Shown here piece by piece: positions 32,285 through 41,927 of a stretch of 64,000 bases of DNA. The position numbers and the translations under genes were made by a program. Below the pieces are notes generated by a model, which ran no database searches, had not been told where the DNA came from, and saw only the letters and a list, made by a program, of their open reading frames with translations. The stretch comes from Agarivorans sp. Alg241-V36. GTDB taxonomy: Bacteria; Pseudomonadota; Gammaproteobacteria; Enterobacterales; Celerinatantimonadaceae. The first letter of the stretch is position 1, and the number at the start of each line of letters is the position of its first letter. The stretch is taken from contig NZ_UNRE01000003.1 in assembly GCF_900537085.1 (NCBI RefSeq), positions 1-64,000 on the forward strand, read 5' to 3'.

Positions 32285-33019
32285 TTACTCAGCAGCTTCC
32301 TCAACGAAACCATCTTCTTCAGCTTGTACTACGATGTCGTCTTGACGACCTTCGATAACAGTATCAGCAGCTGCGCCAAGGTACAATTTAATTGCACGGA
32401 TAGCGTCGTCGTTACCAGGAATGATGTAATCAACACCGTCTGGTGCAGAGTTAGTATCAACTACAGAGATAACTGGAATACCTAGGTTGTTTGCTTCGCG
32501 AATAGCGATGTGCTCGTGTTCAGCATCGATTACAAACAATACGTCTGGTAGACCGCCCATGTTTTTGATACCGCCAAGGCTTTTCTCAAGCTTTTCCATT
32601 TCGCGAGTACGCATAAGCGCCTCTTTCTTGGTTAGCTTTTCGAAAGTACCGTCTTGGCTTTGAGCTTCTAGATCTTTTAGACGCTTGATAGATTGACGAA
32701 CTGTTTTCCAGTTAGTCAACATACCACCTAACCAACGGTGGTTAACGTAGAATTGATCTGAACGAAGTGCTTCAGTTTTGATGGTGTCACCAGCAGCGCG
32801 CTTAGTACCAACAAAAAGAACTTTACCTTTCTTAGATGCAACTTTCTTAAGAACAGACATTGCATCATTAAACATAGGTACAGTTTTTTCTAAGTTAATG
32901 ATATGAACTTTGTTACGAGCACCAAAAATGAAAGGCTTCATTTTTGGGTTCCAGTAACGAGTTTGGTGACCAAAGTGTACGCCTGCTTGAAGCATATCGC
33001 GCATTGAAACGTTTGCCAT
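32285..33019 (-). CDS. rpsB: 30S ribosomal protein S2
   Basis: Primary small-subunit protein required for binding of S1, 244 aa. It starts [27 protein letters not shown] at ATG 33019 with GAGGAAA upstream. An in-frame extension to 33055 would cover the conserved leader and is rejected. [18 protein letters not shown] and [21 protein letters not shown] are family hallmarks. The acidic C-terminal tail is usual. Confidence 0.98.
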   Translation of the reverse strand: MANVSMRDMLQAGVHFGHQTRYWNPKMKPFIFGARNKVHIINLEKTVPMFNDAMSVLKKVASKKGKVLFVGTKRAAGDTIKTEALRSDQFYVNHRWLGGMLTNWKTVRQSIKRLKDLEAQSQDGTFEKLTKKEALMRTREMEKLEKSLGGIKNMGGLPDVLFVIDAEHEHIAIREANNLGIPVISVVDTNSAPDGVDYIIPGNDDAIRAIKLYLGAAADTVIEGRQDDIVVQAEEDGFVEEAAE

Positions 33020-33023
33020 TATA

Positions 33024-33092
33024 ATTTCCTCAAATGGGGTTAGGCCTCCACACATCCCATTTTACCGACCAGACCAAATTGCCCAGCACCCC
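33024..33092 (-). promoter_or_regulatory. rpsB leader RNA (S2 autoregulatory element)
   Basis: In the rpsB 5' UTR, GGGGT (33088-33092) can pair with ACCCC (33036-33040), enclosing the conserved GGGATGTGTGGAGGC (33044-33058). This resembles the gammaproteobacterial rpsB leader through which S2 represses rpsB-tsf translation. The assignment rests on resemblance to the known E. coli leader; I did not fold it computationally. Confidence 0.7.
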
Positions 33093-33193
33093 GGAAAACG
33101 TGACGATGTGTGTGTGTGTTTAAAAATATAAATATTTAATTTATGTAAGCATCCACGCTAATTCGAAAACTAGAGTAATGACTTACGGCGCGC

Positions 33194-33221
33194 TTTATAC
33201 CATAAATAGCAATATTGATAA
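33194..33221 (-). promoter_or_regulatory. Probable rpsB-tsf promoter
   Basis: On the minus strand -35 TTATCA (33216-33221), a 16-bp spacer and -10 TATAAA (33194-33199) are followed by the GC discriminator GCGCGCC. That arrangement is typical of stringently controlled ribosomal-protein promoters. The rest of the 33020-33326 gap (apart from the leader) holds only A/T-rich sequence and the map upstream region. Confidence 0.65.
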
Positions 33222-33326
33222 AGCTAAGGCTAAACTTTTCGTTAATTTTTCTAGCTACTACAACTCCCCTCGCCCTTACGGTAAACTAGCGGCAAAACCA
33301 AGGTAAACACTCAACTATTAGTACTC

Positions 33327-34121
33327 ATGAGCATAGTAATTAAAACCCCTGAACAAATTGAAAAAATGCGCGTTGCCGGTCGTTTAGCGGCTGACGTACT
33401 CACCATGATAGCCCCTTTCGTAAAGGTTGGCGTTAGCACCGGTGAGCTTAACCAGCGCTGCCATGACTATATAGTTAACGAGCAAGGCGCTATTCCTGCA
33501 CCACTCGATTATCACGGTTTTCCAAAGTCTATTTGTACCTCGGTAAACGATGTGGTTTGTCATGGCATTCCTTCAGACACCCACATACTGCAAGACGGTG
33601 ACGTGATTAATATCGATATCACGGTTATTAAAGATGGTTATCACGGCGATACCTCTAAAATGTTTTTGGTTGGCAATGCCTCTCCTGCAGATAAGCTGCT
33701 GTGCCGTGTTACTCAGCAAGCACTTTATCAAGCAATTAAGGTAGTTAAGCCGGGCAATAAAGTTAGCGATATCGGCAATGCCATTCAAAAGTACTTAAAA
33801 AAAGGCAACTACCGCTACGGTATTGTTGATAACTTTTGTGGTCATGGTATTGGCGAAGGTTTTCATGAAGACCCACAAATCATGCACTATCGCAACAATG
33901 ACCGCACCGTATTAAAAGCTGGTATGTGTTTCACTATTGAACCGATGATTAACCAAGGTAAGAAAGGCAACTGGGTTGATAAAGAAGACGGCTGGACTGC
34001 ACGTACCAATGACAGCAAAAACTCCGCTCAGTGGGAACACACTTTATTAGTGACCAACGACGGCGTTGAAGTGCTAACACTTCGTGACGAAGAAGACTTA
34101 CCGCGCATTATCAAACACTAA
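33327..34121 (+). CDS. map: Methionine aminopeptidase, type I
   Basis: Removes the initiator methionine cotranslationally. It is 264 aa with a pita-bread fold. YHGFPKSICTSVNDVVCHGIP carries the His near residue 79. Metal ligands are in NIDITVIKDGYHGDTSKMF, GHGIGEGFHEDP, FTIEPMI and WEHTLLV. It starts at ATG 33327, divergent from rpsB as in E. coli, and precedes glnD by 24 bp. Confidence 0.98.
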   Translation: MSIVIKTPEQIEKMRVAGRLAADVLTMIAPFVKVGVSTGELNQRCHDYIVNEQGAIPAPLDYHGFPKSICTSVNDVVCHGIPSDTHILQDGDVINIDITVIKDGYHGDTSKMFLVGNASPADKLLCRVTQQALYQAIKVVKPGNKVSDIGNAIQKYLKKGNYRYGIVDNFCGHGIGEGFHEDPQIMHYRNNDRTVLKAGMCFTIEPMINQGKKGNWVDKEDGWTARTNDSKNSAQWEHTLLVTNDGVEVLTLRDEEDLPRIIKH

Positions 34122-34145
34122 CAATCAGGTCTTAGAGGTTTAGTC

Positions 34146-36755
34146 ATGGAAACGACGTTAGCAGCACCGCCTTTGCCCTGCACAGAAGAGATTTCGCTTA
34201 AGAGCAGTAAGCGCTACCTAGATGAACTGCAAGAATACTTAGCCGATCAGTTCAATCAAGGTGTGCATGTGGTTGAGTTAGTGCAATTGCGCTCTCAACA
34301 AATGGACTTATTGCTTAATTGTTTGTGGCAGCACTTTGGTTTAGCCGATCACCCTGAGCTTTCTTTACTTGCAGTGGGCGGATACGGTCGAGGTGAACTT
34401 CACCCTCGATCGGATATTGATATTCTTATCCTGACTCGAGAGCAAGTAGCGCCTAAAGTTGCCGAAAAAATATCGGCTTTCATTACTCTACTGTGGGATA
34501 TTCGTCTGGATGTAGGCCAAAGTGTTCGCACCCTAAAAGAATGTTTAGAGCTAGGCCTAGAAGACATAACCATTGCCACCAATCTGCAAGAGTCGCGTTT
34601 GCTATTTGGTGACAATGCACTTTATCAAGAGCTCTGTATGGCTGTTTGTGCCGATAGTTTTTGGCCAAGCGAAGCCTTTTTCCGTGCTAAGAAAGACGAA
34701 CAACTAAGTCGCCATCGCCAATATAAAGGCAATGCTTATTCCCTAGAACCTGACATTAAAGCTAACCCCGGTGGTTTGCGTGATATTCAAACCATTTGTT
34801 GGGTTGCTGGCCGCCACTTTGGTAGTAGTGATTTAGAAGAGCTCACTAAACAAAACTTTCTTACTCTCGCAGAGTGTCGAGAGCTACAAGACTGCCGCGA
34901 CTTTTTATGGCGAGTGCGCTTTGCCCTGCATATTCACCTAACTAAAAGTGACGATCGCTTGTTATTTGATCGCCAGCTTGCGGTGGCCCAATCACTAGGT
35001 TACAGCGGCGAACATAATGCGCCGGTTGAACGCTTAATGAAGCACTTTTTCCAAACGGTGCGTCGAATCTCTGAATTAAACGAAATGTTATTGCAGTTGT
35101 TTGATGAAGCCATTTTGGGCAATACCGCCATGGATGTGCAGCCGGTTGATGAGCACTTTATGCTGCGTGGCAACCTTATAGATAGTGCGAATGGCCAGCT
35201 GTTTTTAGAACAGCCAGAACAAATTATAGTGATGTTTTTGCACATTGCCGACAACCCCAAAATTACTGGCATCTATTCCGCCACCCTGCGCCAGTTGCGT
35301 GAAGCAAGACGCAGGCTAACTCATTGGCTTCAAGATCTACCAGAGTGCCGCCGCTACTTTAGACGCCTAATTAAGCACCCTAACGTAACAGGGCTGCCAC
35401 TTACCCTAATGCATCGCTATGGGGTACTGTCGACTTACTTCCCAGCATGGAGCCGCATTGTTGGACAAATGCAGTTTGATTTATTCCATGCTTTTACCGT
35501 TGATGAACATACTCATCGATTGATAAACAAAATTCATTCTTTTAACGATGCTGATACCAAAGAAATCCACCCGCTTTGTTGTCAGGTTTATCCGCGATTA
35601 GAGCGACCAGATTTACTGGCTCTCGCGGCTATATTTCACGATATTGCCAAAGGGCGCAAAGGCGACCATTCTACCTTGGGCGCAGTAGATGCCGAAGAAT
35701 TCTGTTTGGCGCATGGCTTTAGTAAACCTTCAGCGCGTACCGTCGCTTGGTTAGTTAAGCACCACTTGTTAATGTCGGTAACGGCTCAGCGCCGCGACAT
35801 TTATGATCCCGAAGTAATTACCGAGTTTGCCAAGGTAGTGCGCGACCAACGCCACCTAGACATGTTGCTTTGTTTAACGGTAGCGGACATTTGCGCAACC
35901 AATGACGATACCTGGAACAGTTGGAAGCGAACCTTGTTGAGTGAGCTTTACAACTCAACCCAGAAGGCCTTACGAAGAGGCTTAGAAAACCCAGTAGATA
36001 TTCGTGGTGTAATTCGTGATAAGCAGAAGAAAGCCATTCAGCAATTAGAGCTAAAAGGCTATTCCGAAGAACAAGTGCGCGGTTTGTGGCAACGCTTTAG
36101 GGCTGATTACTTTCTTCGCCACACCCCACAGCAAATTGCTTGGCACAGCGACCATTTATGGGGTCATAGTGAAGATCAACCTCTGGTATTGGTGAGCCGC
36201 CGTGCTACTCGCGGCGGTACCGAGATTTTTATTCATTGCCAAGACATCCCGCATTTATTTGCATCAGTTGCCGCTGAACTAGACCAGAAAAATCTGAATA
36301 TTCATGATGCGCAAATCATGTCCAGCCGCGACGGCTTTGTACTTGATACCTTTGTGGTGCTCGACCATGAAGGCGAACCTCTATCACTAGAGCGTGGTAT
36401 TTTGCTGCAACAAACATTGGCAGAAAAGCTCCACGTAGCCGCACCAATCGATTTGAAACAGCGCCGGGTTCCACGCCAAGTGCAGCAGTTCTCTATTGCG
36501 CCTCGCGTGGAGTTTTTACCCACGAAAGGCAATCGAACCTTGATTGAAGTTGTCGCCCTAGACAAGCCTGGTTTATTGGCTAAAATTAGCGCCGTATTTC
36601 AATCCTTTAACTACACGATTCACGCGGCTAAGGTCACCACCATTGGTGAGAAGGCGGAAGATTTCTTCAGTATTAGTAACTGTGAACGTGAAAAGCTAAC
36701 CCCAGAGCAAAAGCAACAGCTTAAGAGCATTCTGGAACAAGCACTCAAACAATAA
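34146..36755 (+). CDS. glnD: Bifunctional [PII] uridylyltransferase/uridylyl-removing enzyme
   Basis: Primary nitrogen sensor that uridylylates PII proteins at low glutamine and deuridylylates them at high glutamine. It is 869 aa. The nucleotidyltransferase motif is GGYGRGELHPRSDID (G78-D92, catalytic D90 and D92). The HD hydrolase motif HDIAKGRKGDHS begins at H498. Two C-terminal ACT domains (about 690-770 and 795-869) bind glutamine. All catalytic residues are present. It lies between map and dapD, as in E. coli. Confidence 0.97.
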   Translation: METTLAAPPLPCTEEISLKSSKRYLDELQEYLADQFNQGVHVVELVQLRSQQMDLLLNCLWQHFGLADHPELSLLAVGGYGRGELHPRSDIDILILTREQVAPKVAEKISAFITLLWDIRLDVGQSVRTLKECLELGLEDITIATNLQESRLLFGDNALYQELCMAVCADSFWPSEAFFRAKKDEQLSRHRQYKGNAYSLEPDIKANPGGLRDIQTICWVAGRHFGSSDLEELTKQNFLTLAECRELQDCRDFLWRVRFALHIHLTKSDDRLLFDRQLAVAQSLGYSGEHNAPVERLMKHFFQTVRRISELNEMLLQLFDEAILGNTAMDVQPVDEHFMLRGNLIDSANGQLFLEQPEQIIVMFLHIADNPKITGIYSATLRQLREARRRLTHWLQDLPECRRYFRRLIKHPNVTGLPLTLMHRYGVLSTYFPAWSRIVGQMQFDLFHAFTVDEHTHRLINKIHSFNDADTKEIHPLCCQVYPRLERPDLLALAAIFHDIAKGRKGDHSTLGAVDAEEFCLAHGFSKPSARTVAWLVKHHLLMSVTAQRRDIYDPEVITEFAKVVRDQRHLDMLLCLTVADICATNDDTWNSWKRTLLSELYNSTQKALRRGLENPVDIRGVIRDKQKKAIQQLELKGYSEEQVRGLWQRFRADYFLRHTPQQIAWHSDHLWGHSEDQPLVLVSRRATRGGTEIFIHCQDIPHLFASVAAELDQKNLNIHDAQIMSSRDGFVLDTFVVLDHEGEPLSLERGILLQQTLAEKLHVAAPIDLKQRRVPRQVQQFSIAPRVEFLPTKGNRTLIEVVALDKPGLLAKISAVFQSFNYTIHAAKVTTIGEKAEDFFSISNCEREKLTPEQKQQLKSILEQALKQ

Positions 36756-36791
36756 TATTAAGCAAGCTCAACCACTATTTTGGAGACAACC

Positions 36792-37829
36792 ATGTCTAAA
36801 GACTTTTTTAGTTACGCCGTTGGTGTGGGAAGTAAAAACGCAAATGGCCAATGGCTAGAAGTTTTTTACCCTGCTCCGGTTTTAAACCCAAGCGAAGCAG
36901 AAGTATCAGGCCTAACTAAAGGCTTAGATTTCAACAATGGCAAACAAGACATTGAACTAGACGACGCAGCATTAAACACGCTAATAAGCAATGCTGAAGA
37001 TCTAGGTTTAACAGCCCAGGTAACCGCGTTTAAGGCTTTATTAGGCAGCGAGCAGCCTCGTGTTTTATGTTTATTAAGTCAAGATGATGCCGCAGCGTCA
37101 ACGCCAGAAGCTTACCTTAAACTACACTTACTCTCTCACCGTTTAGTTAAGCCTCATGGTACCGACTTAAGCGGCATTTTCGCGGTACTTCCTAACGTAG
37201 CTTGGACTAACCAAGGTGCCATTGATTTAGCCGAGTTACCAGCCCGCCAATTAGCAGCGCGCGCTAAAGGTGAATTACTACAGGTAACTTCTGTAGATAA
37301 GTTTCCAAAAATGGCTGATTACGTGGTACCAAGTGGTGTTCGTATTGCGTCAACTTCACGTGTTCGCCTAGGTGCTTACATTGGTGAAGGAACTACCATC
37401 ATGCATGAAGGTTTCTGTAACTTTAATGCCGGTACTGCAGGCACCAGCATGATCGAAGGCCGAATCTCCGCTGGAGTATTTGTTGGAAAAGGTTCTGATT
37501 TAGGTGGTGGTTGTTCAACCATGGGTACCCTTTCAGGCGGTGGTAACATTATTATCGCAGTAGGCGAAGAATCGCTAATCGGTGCAAACGCTGGTACTGG
37601 TATCCCACTAGGTGACCGCTGCACCATCGAGTCTGGCCTATACATTACCTCAGGCACCAAAGTGGTACTAATAGATGAGAACAAGCAGCAAGCTGGCACT
37701 ATTAAAGCCCGCGAACTGGCTGGTAAATCAGATCTGCTATTCCGCCGAAACAGCCTAACCGGCGCAATCGAATGTTTAACCAACAAAACTGCGATTGCCT
37801 TAAACGAAGAGCTTCACGCACACAACTAA
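36792..37829 (+). CDS. dapD: 2,3,4,5-tetrahydropyridine-2,6-dicarboxylate N-succinyltransferase (long form)
   Basis: Succinyl-CoA-dependent step of the lysine/diaminopimelate pathway. It is 345 aa, longer than the 274-aa E. coli enzyme and matching the gammaproteobacterial long DapD type. A left-handed beta-helix occupies about 180-290 (VRLGAYIGEGTTIMHEGF, GRISAGVFVGKGSDLGGGCS). The ATG at 36792 follows GGAG; a TTG at 36780 is part of the ribosome site region. It lies 36 bp after glnD. Confidence 0.95.
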   Translation: MSKDFFSYAVGVGSKNANGQWLEVFYPAPVLNPSEAEVSGLTKGLDFNNGKQDIELDDAALNTLISNAEDLGLTAQVTAFKALLGSEQPRVLCLLSQDDAAASTPEAYLKLHLLSHRLVKPHGTDLSGIFAVLPNVAWTNQGAIDLAELPARQLAARAKGELLQVTSVDKFPKMADYVVPSGVRIASTSRVRLGAYIGEGTTIMHEGFCNFNAGTAGTSMIEGRISAGVFVGKGSDLGGGCSTMGTLSGGGNIIIAVGEESLIGANAGTGIPLGDRCTIESGLYITSGTKVVLIDENKQQAGTIKARELAGKSDLLFRRNSLTGAIECLTNKTAIALNEELHAHN

Positions 37830-37837
37830 GCTAAAAC

Positions 37838-37880
37838 GGCTCAAATTACCGCGGTAGTTTGAGCCTACTTTTCCCCTTTT
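37838..37880 (+). terminator. Probable terminator after dapD
   Basis: Stem GGCTCAAA (37838-37845) and TTTGAGCC (37858-37865), with an inner TACCGCGGTA palindrome extending it, followed by a T-rich stretch. It starts nine bases after the dapD stop. Confidence 0.75.
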
Positions 37881-38019
37881 ATTCCTCCACATAAAAAGCC
37901 CACTAGTTCACACTCCTTCTACCTGTAATGAGCTATGCTGCAATATACAGGCTCTGCAGAACAATGCGGCGGCGACTGTTTCTAGCAATAGAATGACAAT
38001 TCGTTATGAAGGAAATTTT

Positions 38020-38397
38020 ATGTACAAAAATCTAAAAAGTATTGGCATTACCAACCCAAGCGATATTGAACGTTATAGCCTCCGCCAAGAAGCCAATTCT
38101 GACACGCTCAAGATTTACTTCCATAAAGAAAAAGGTGACTTTCTTACCCGCAGTGTAAAATTCAAATACCCAAGGCAGAAAAAAACCGTGCTAGTTGATG
38201 GTGGGCGGGGCACCTACAAAGACACTACTGAGATTAATGCCAATCTGCGTTTTATCGTAGAAGAATTAGATAAAATCACCCGCAGAGACCAACAGGAGAA
38301 AGATACTAAACAACAAGTGCTTTCTGAGTTAAGGCACTTGGAAAAAGTAGTGTCGAGTAAAATTGCCGAGATTGAAGCCAAACTTGAACGTCTATAA
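38020..38397 (+). CDS. yaeH: UPF0325/DUF3461 family protein YaeH
   Basis: A 125-aa protein of unknown function starting [25 protein letters not shown], very close to E. coli YaeH. The C-terminal third (about 85-125) is a charged helix with heptad-like spacing ([16 protein letters not shown]), probably a coiled coil. The ATG at 38020 has GAAGGAAA upstream; an in-frame start 27 bases earlier lacks support. Its position after dapD is conserved with E. coli. Confidence 0.9.
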   Translation: MYKNLKSIGITNPSDIERYSLRQEANSDTLKIYFHKEKGDFLTRSVKFKYPRQKKTVLVDGGRGTYKDTTEINANLRFIVEELDKITRRDQQEKDTKQQVLSELRHLEKVVSSKIAEIEAKLERL

Positions 38398-38413
38398 AGT
38401 GGCAAACAGATAC

Positions 38414-38441
38414 AAAAAAGGAGGCTTACGCCTCCTTTTTA
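38414..38441 (+). terminator. Bidirectional terminator between yaeH and ptsG
   Basis: An 11-bp stem AAAAAGGAGGC / GCCTCCTTTTT with loop TTAC. It has an A-run on one side and a T-run on the other, so it can end both the plus-strand yaeH and minus-strand ptsG transcripts. Confidence 0.9.
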
Positions 38442-38456
38442 CATTTACATTAGACC

Positions 38457-40037
38457 TTAAACGGTTTGTAAGTAAGCTTCCATATCAGTTTTCAAGTTAT
38501 CTGACTTAGTACCAAAGATAGCTTGAACACCTTGGCCAGCAACCACTACACCTGCAGCACCTAAGCTCTTAAGCTTTGGTTGGTCAACAGATTCTACTGA
38601 CTTAACTTGAATACGTAAGCGAGTGATACATGCATCTAGGCTAACAATGTTAGCTTTACCGCCAAACGCGTCTACAAGGTTCTTAGACATTTCGTCTTCA
38701 GAAACAGCGACAGTAGCAACAGCATCTTCTTCGTCTTCACGACCTGGTGTTTTAAGATCAAGTTTAGCAATAACTACACGGAACACAGTGTAGTAAACCG
38801 CTGCGTAACCCAAACCAATTACTGGGAACAACCACATTTTCTGAGCGTTGCTTGACAACACGATGAAGTCAATCAAACCGTGAGAGAAAGATGTGCCGTG
38901 TACCATACCTAAAGTATTAGTTATAACGAACGCTAAACCAGCTAATAACGCGTGAATTACGTATAGCACTGGAGCAACGAACAAGAACGCAAATTCAATA
39001 GGTTCTGTAATACCGGTTAGGAATGAAGTAAGCGCAGCTGAGATCATAATACCGCCTACTTTAGCGCGATTCTCAGGCTTAGCAGCATGCCAAATAGCGA
39101 TAGCAGCAGCAGGTAGACCGTACATTTTGAACATGTAACCACCAGCCAACTGACCAAAGCCAGAAGTGCTAGCAGCACGAGAAGCTTCATCAGCAGACAA
39201 GTAACAAGTTAATACGCCGTTTAACTGTTCACCGGTAGCACTTACACAAGAGCCCGCTTCAAAGAAGAACGGTACGTTCCAAACATGGTGTAAACCAAAT
39301 GGAATTAGTGAGCGTTCAACAACACCGTAAATACCAAACGCTAATGTTGGATTTTGCTCTGCAGCCCAGTGAGAGAACACAGCAATACCGTTACCGATTG
39401 GAGGCCAAATAATTGAAAGAATAACGCCAAGGAAAATAGCTAAGAAGCCGGTGATAATAGGCACACTGCGCTTACCAGCGAAGAAACCTAAGTAAGCAGG
39501 CAACTGAATGCGGAAGAAGCGGTTAAATGTCCAACCCGCTACACCACCAGCCAAAATACCGCCTAAAACACCCGTTGAGAATGTTTTGTCGATAGCATCT
39601 TTTAATCTGTCCAGCAGACCTTGGTCAACAACAGTCAAGCCTTCTTGGCTACTACCAAAAATAGAGTTAACAATGTCTAGATGAGAAGGGTTTAGCGCTT
39701 CTCCAAGCTCGGGCAACTTTGCAACAACGCTGTTGAACTCCAGTCCTGCCATAACGCTAATGGTGGCGCTCATAATAGCAAAGCCAACAATTGCGGCTAA
39801 GGCTGCAACACCATCGTTATTGGTAAAACCTAAGGCAACACCAACGGCAAATAACAGTGCCATGTTGCCGAATACTGCGTCACCAGCATTCATCATCAAC
39901 TGTGAAATGATAGTAGGCATCCAACTAAAGTCGGCTGCACCTACACCAAGCAAGATACCCGCAACAGGTAGAACTGATACGGGTAGCATCAGTGCTTTAC
40001 CTACCTTTTGCGCTTGCGCGAACAAATTTTTAAACAT
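38457..40037 (-). CDS. ptsG: PTS glucose-specific transporter subunit EIIBC
   Basis: Imports and phosphorylates glucose using EIIA-Glc~P. It is 526 aa. The EIIC domain (about 1-400) has many TM segments and the substrate motif [10 protein letters not shown]. The EIIB domain (about 445-526) has the phosphorylated Cys at C470 in [10 protein letters not shown]. It matches E. coli PtsG along its length ([35 protein letters not shown]-type loop), with extra residues near 110-145 and 275-305. The ATG at 40037 has AGGAG seven bases upstream. No EIIA domain is fused. It is divergent from lamB. Confidence 0.93.
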   Translation of the reverse strand: MFKNLFAQAQKVGKALMLPVSVLPVAGILLGVGAADFSWMPTIISQLMMNAGDAVFGNMALLFAVGVALGFTNNDGVAALAAIVGFAIMSATISVMAGLEFNSVVAKLPELGEALNPSHLDIVNSIFGSSQEGLTVVDQGLLDRLKDAIDKTFSTGVLGGILAGGVAGWTFNRFFRIQLPAYLGFFAGKRSVPIITGFLAIFLGVILSIIWPPIGNGIAVFSHWAAEQNPTLAFGIYGVVERSLIPFGLHHVWNVPFFFEAGSCVSATGEQLNGVLTCYLSADEASRAASTSGFGQLAGGYMFKMYGLPAAAIAIWHAAKPENRAKVGGIMISAALTSFLTGITEPIEFAFLFVAPVLYVIHALLAGLAFVITNTLGMVHGTSFSHGLIDFIVLSSNAQKMWLFPVIGLGYAAVYYTVFRVVIAKLDLKTPGREDEEDAVATVAVSEDEMSKNLVDAFGGKANIVSLDACITRLRIQVKSVESVDQPKLKSLGAAGVVVAGQGVQAIFGTKSDNLKTDMEAYLQTV

Positions 40038-40418
40038 AGTGAGCTCCTAGGGGCTGATAGTATACTGAACAAAGCCTTAGCCATTTTCCTTCAAAAGGCC
40101 AATTTTCAAGCGACTTATAGTTAATTATTTTGATGTTGCCGCTAAATTCGTTTTCTTACGATTTCAGGGCCTTAGTTTAGGCGGGTATGGATTAGAAAAA
40201 TGCGATTTAGCACAAGTTAAACCTCACTTTTTGTAACACTTTGTAACACTTAATTTCACTTTAGATAAAAACGCTACGTCGAGTAACGAATTCGATTTAT
40301 TTAACCTCCCCCCTCAATTTCTAATCACAGCTTCCAACACCTCAATTAAAGAATTAATAACCATAAATTATAAAATAAAAAGAACACAAACCTATATAAA
40401 ACACTAAATAAAGACAAA

Positions 40419-40430
40419 GAAAGGGCTTTC
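40419..40430. promoter_or_regulatory. GAAA-N4-TTTC inverted repeat (operator candidate 1)
   Basis: GAAAGGGCTTTC. It shares the GAAA-N4-TTTC design with three sites upstream of the second porin gene. This layout is typical of LacI/GalR-family operators. The binding protein is not in the window. A weaker copy, GACAATGCTTTC, lies at 40479-40490 over the core promoter. Confidence 0.5.
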
Positions 40431-40440
40431 ATCTTTTAGC

Positions 40441-40456
40441 TGTGAGTTTGGTCACA
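40441..40456 (+). promoter_or_regulatory. CRP site upstream of lamB
   Basis: TGTGA-GTTTGG-TCACA is a perfect match to both CRP half-sites. Its centre lies 131 bp before the lamB ATG. It would be near -42 if GACAAT (40479-40484) is the -10, or near -56 if CATAAT is used. cAMP-CRP activation of lamB is expected from family knowledge. Confidence 0.85.
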
Positions 40457-40579
40457 CGACAAATCATAAAACTACTGAGACAATGCTTTCGACATAATGT
40501 TCCATAGGAATTGGATTTTACAGAACAGGGTGCTTATTTATGTCCTAATTTGAAAACTAATACACATAAGGTTTATGTA

Positions 40580-41875
40580 ATGAAACTAAAAACACTTTCG
40601 ATCGCAGTAGCATCAGCTGCGATGTCTACTCAAGCTATTGCAGCTACTCCTGAGTTTAACGGTTACATGCGTTCTGGAATTGGCGCTACCGGTTCAGGCG
40701 GCGAGCAAATGTGCTTCCAAGCCGACGGTTCGCCTTATAAGCACCGCTTGGGTAACGAATGTGAAACCTATGCAGAAATTGCCTTATCTGCACCTTTATA
40801 TGAAGAAGGCAACAAAGCAATGGGTGTACACACCCTACTTGCTCACTCTGTAGACCAACGCAACGACTGGGAAGAAAGCCCGTCGGCAGTGCGCGAAATG
40901 TACGTGTCTGGTCAAAACATGGTTGAATCTTTCGAAGGGTCAAACCTATGGGCTGGTAAGCGCTTTTACCAACGTCGCGACGTTCACCAAATCGATTACT
41001 ACTACCTAGCTAATGCCGGTGCCGGTGCAGGTATTGAAAACATCGATGTAGGCTTTGCTAAGCTATCTGCCGCTTGGGTACGCAATACTTCTGAAGCATT
41101 GTTTGATGCCAACATTGCCGGTTCTGGCAACACAATGGCTGATTTCTCTGGTAACAACTTAGACTTGCGTTTAGATGGAATCTCTACTAACTCAAATGGC
41201 GAGTTAAGCTTAGTAGGTATCTACGGTATGTACTCTGAAGCTGCAGACCAAGACTTTAACGTTGAAAACCAAAAAGACAACGGTGTGTTCGTAATGGCTG
41301 AGCACACCCAAGGTGATTTCTTCGGCGGCTTTAACAAGTTCTCTGCATCTTACGCGACAGACGCAATGGCGGGCATTGGCGCAAGTGGCCAACTTCGCGG
41401 ATTTGCGTACAAAGAAATAGAAAAAGAGCCTACAGCTGATGCTAGCTACTTAGCAGAAAGCAACGAAGGTAGCTGGTACCGCTTAATGAATTGGGGTGTG
41501 GTTGATTTAGGTGAGTCAACAGCCATGTCTTACGTAGTTAACTACGAAAACTACGACAAAGATGATAACAAAGGTTCAACTTTGTTCACCGTTGGTGTTC
41601 GCCCTCAGTACAACTGGAGCAATAACTTATCAACCATCTTAGACCTAGGCTACGATGTAGTTGAGTTCCAAGATGCAGCTAAAGCCAATGGCAGCGAAGA
41701 TAACAAGCTAGCTAAAGTAACCATTGCCCAACAATGGCAAGCGGGTCCAAACGTATTTGCACGCCCTGCTCTTCGTGCGTTCGCAACTTACGCAAAATCA
41801 GACCAATACATCTCTCGTGACTCTAGCTCGAAAGATGAAGTAACCTTTGGTTTCCAAGCTGAAGCTTGGTGGTAA
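40580..41875 (+). CDS. lamB: Maltoporin LamB
   Basis: An 18-strand outer-membrane channel for maltose and maltodextrins. It is 431 aa with a signal peptide (LSIAVASAAMSTQAIA). The mature N-terminus NGYMRSGIGATGSGGEQMCF and the downstream RLGNECETYAE match E. coli LamB, including the disulfide pair (C45 and C61, 16 residues apart as in E. coli). WAGKRFYQRRDVHQIDYYY is also conserved, and it ends AEAWW. The ATG at 40580 has AAGG upstream and opens directly on the signal peptide; a longer frame from 40511 is rejected. It is divergent from ptsG. Confidence 0.93.
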   Translation: MKLKTLSIAVASAAMSTQAIAATPEFNGYMRSGIGATGSGGEQMCFQADGSPYKHRLGNECETYAEIALSAPLYEEGNKAMGVHTLLAHSVDQRNDWEESPSAVREMYVSGQNMVESFEGSNLWAGKRFYQRRDVHQIDYYYLANAGAGAGIENIDVGFAKLSAAWVRNTSEALFDANIAGSGNTMADFSGNNLDLRLDGISTNSNGELSLVGIYGMYSEAADQDFNVENQKDNGVFVMAEHTQGDFFGGFNKFSASYATDAMAGIGASGQLRGFAYKEIEKEPTADASYLAESNEGSWYRLMNWGVVDLGESTAMSYVVNYENYDKDDNKGSTLFTVGVRPQYNWSNNLSTILDLGYDVVEFQDAAKANGSEDNKLAKVTIAQQWQAGPNVFARPALRAFATYAKSDQYISRDSSSKDEVTFGFQAEAWW

Positions 41876-41903
41876 AGACTAAACAATAAAAATGCCTATT
41901 TTT

Positions 41904-41927
41904 AGCCCTCGCAAGAGGGCTTTTTTG
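41904..41927 (+). terminator. Terminator after lamB
   Basis: Stem GCCCTC (41905-41910), loop GCAA, stem GAGGGC (41915-41920), then TTTTTT. It lies 29 bp after the lamB stop. Confidence 0.92.

Larger units (their letters stand above)
40038..40579. promoter_or_regulatory. Divergent ptsG/lamB control region
   Basis: A 542-bp gene-free region. Near ptsG I see A/T-rich sequence and an exact tandem decamer TTGTAACACT x2 (40231-40250). The lamB side has a perfect CRP site (40441-40456), two GAAA-N4-TTTC-type inverted repeats (40419-40430 and, with one mismatch, 40479-40490) and a CATAAT -10 candidate at 40493-40498. I could not place the ptsG promoter reliably. Confidence 0.7.

Noticed and set aside
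33020-33055. N-terminal extension of rpsB
   Set aside because: It would translate the S2 leader; MANVSMRD at ATG 33019 with GAGGAAA is the conserved start.
38414-38441. Hairpins such as this as CRISPR repeats or REP elements
   Set aside because: Each is a single copy located just after stop codons with A/T runs, typical of terminators; no array with regular spacers exists.
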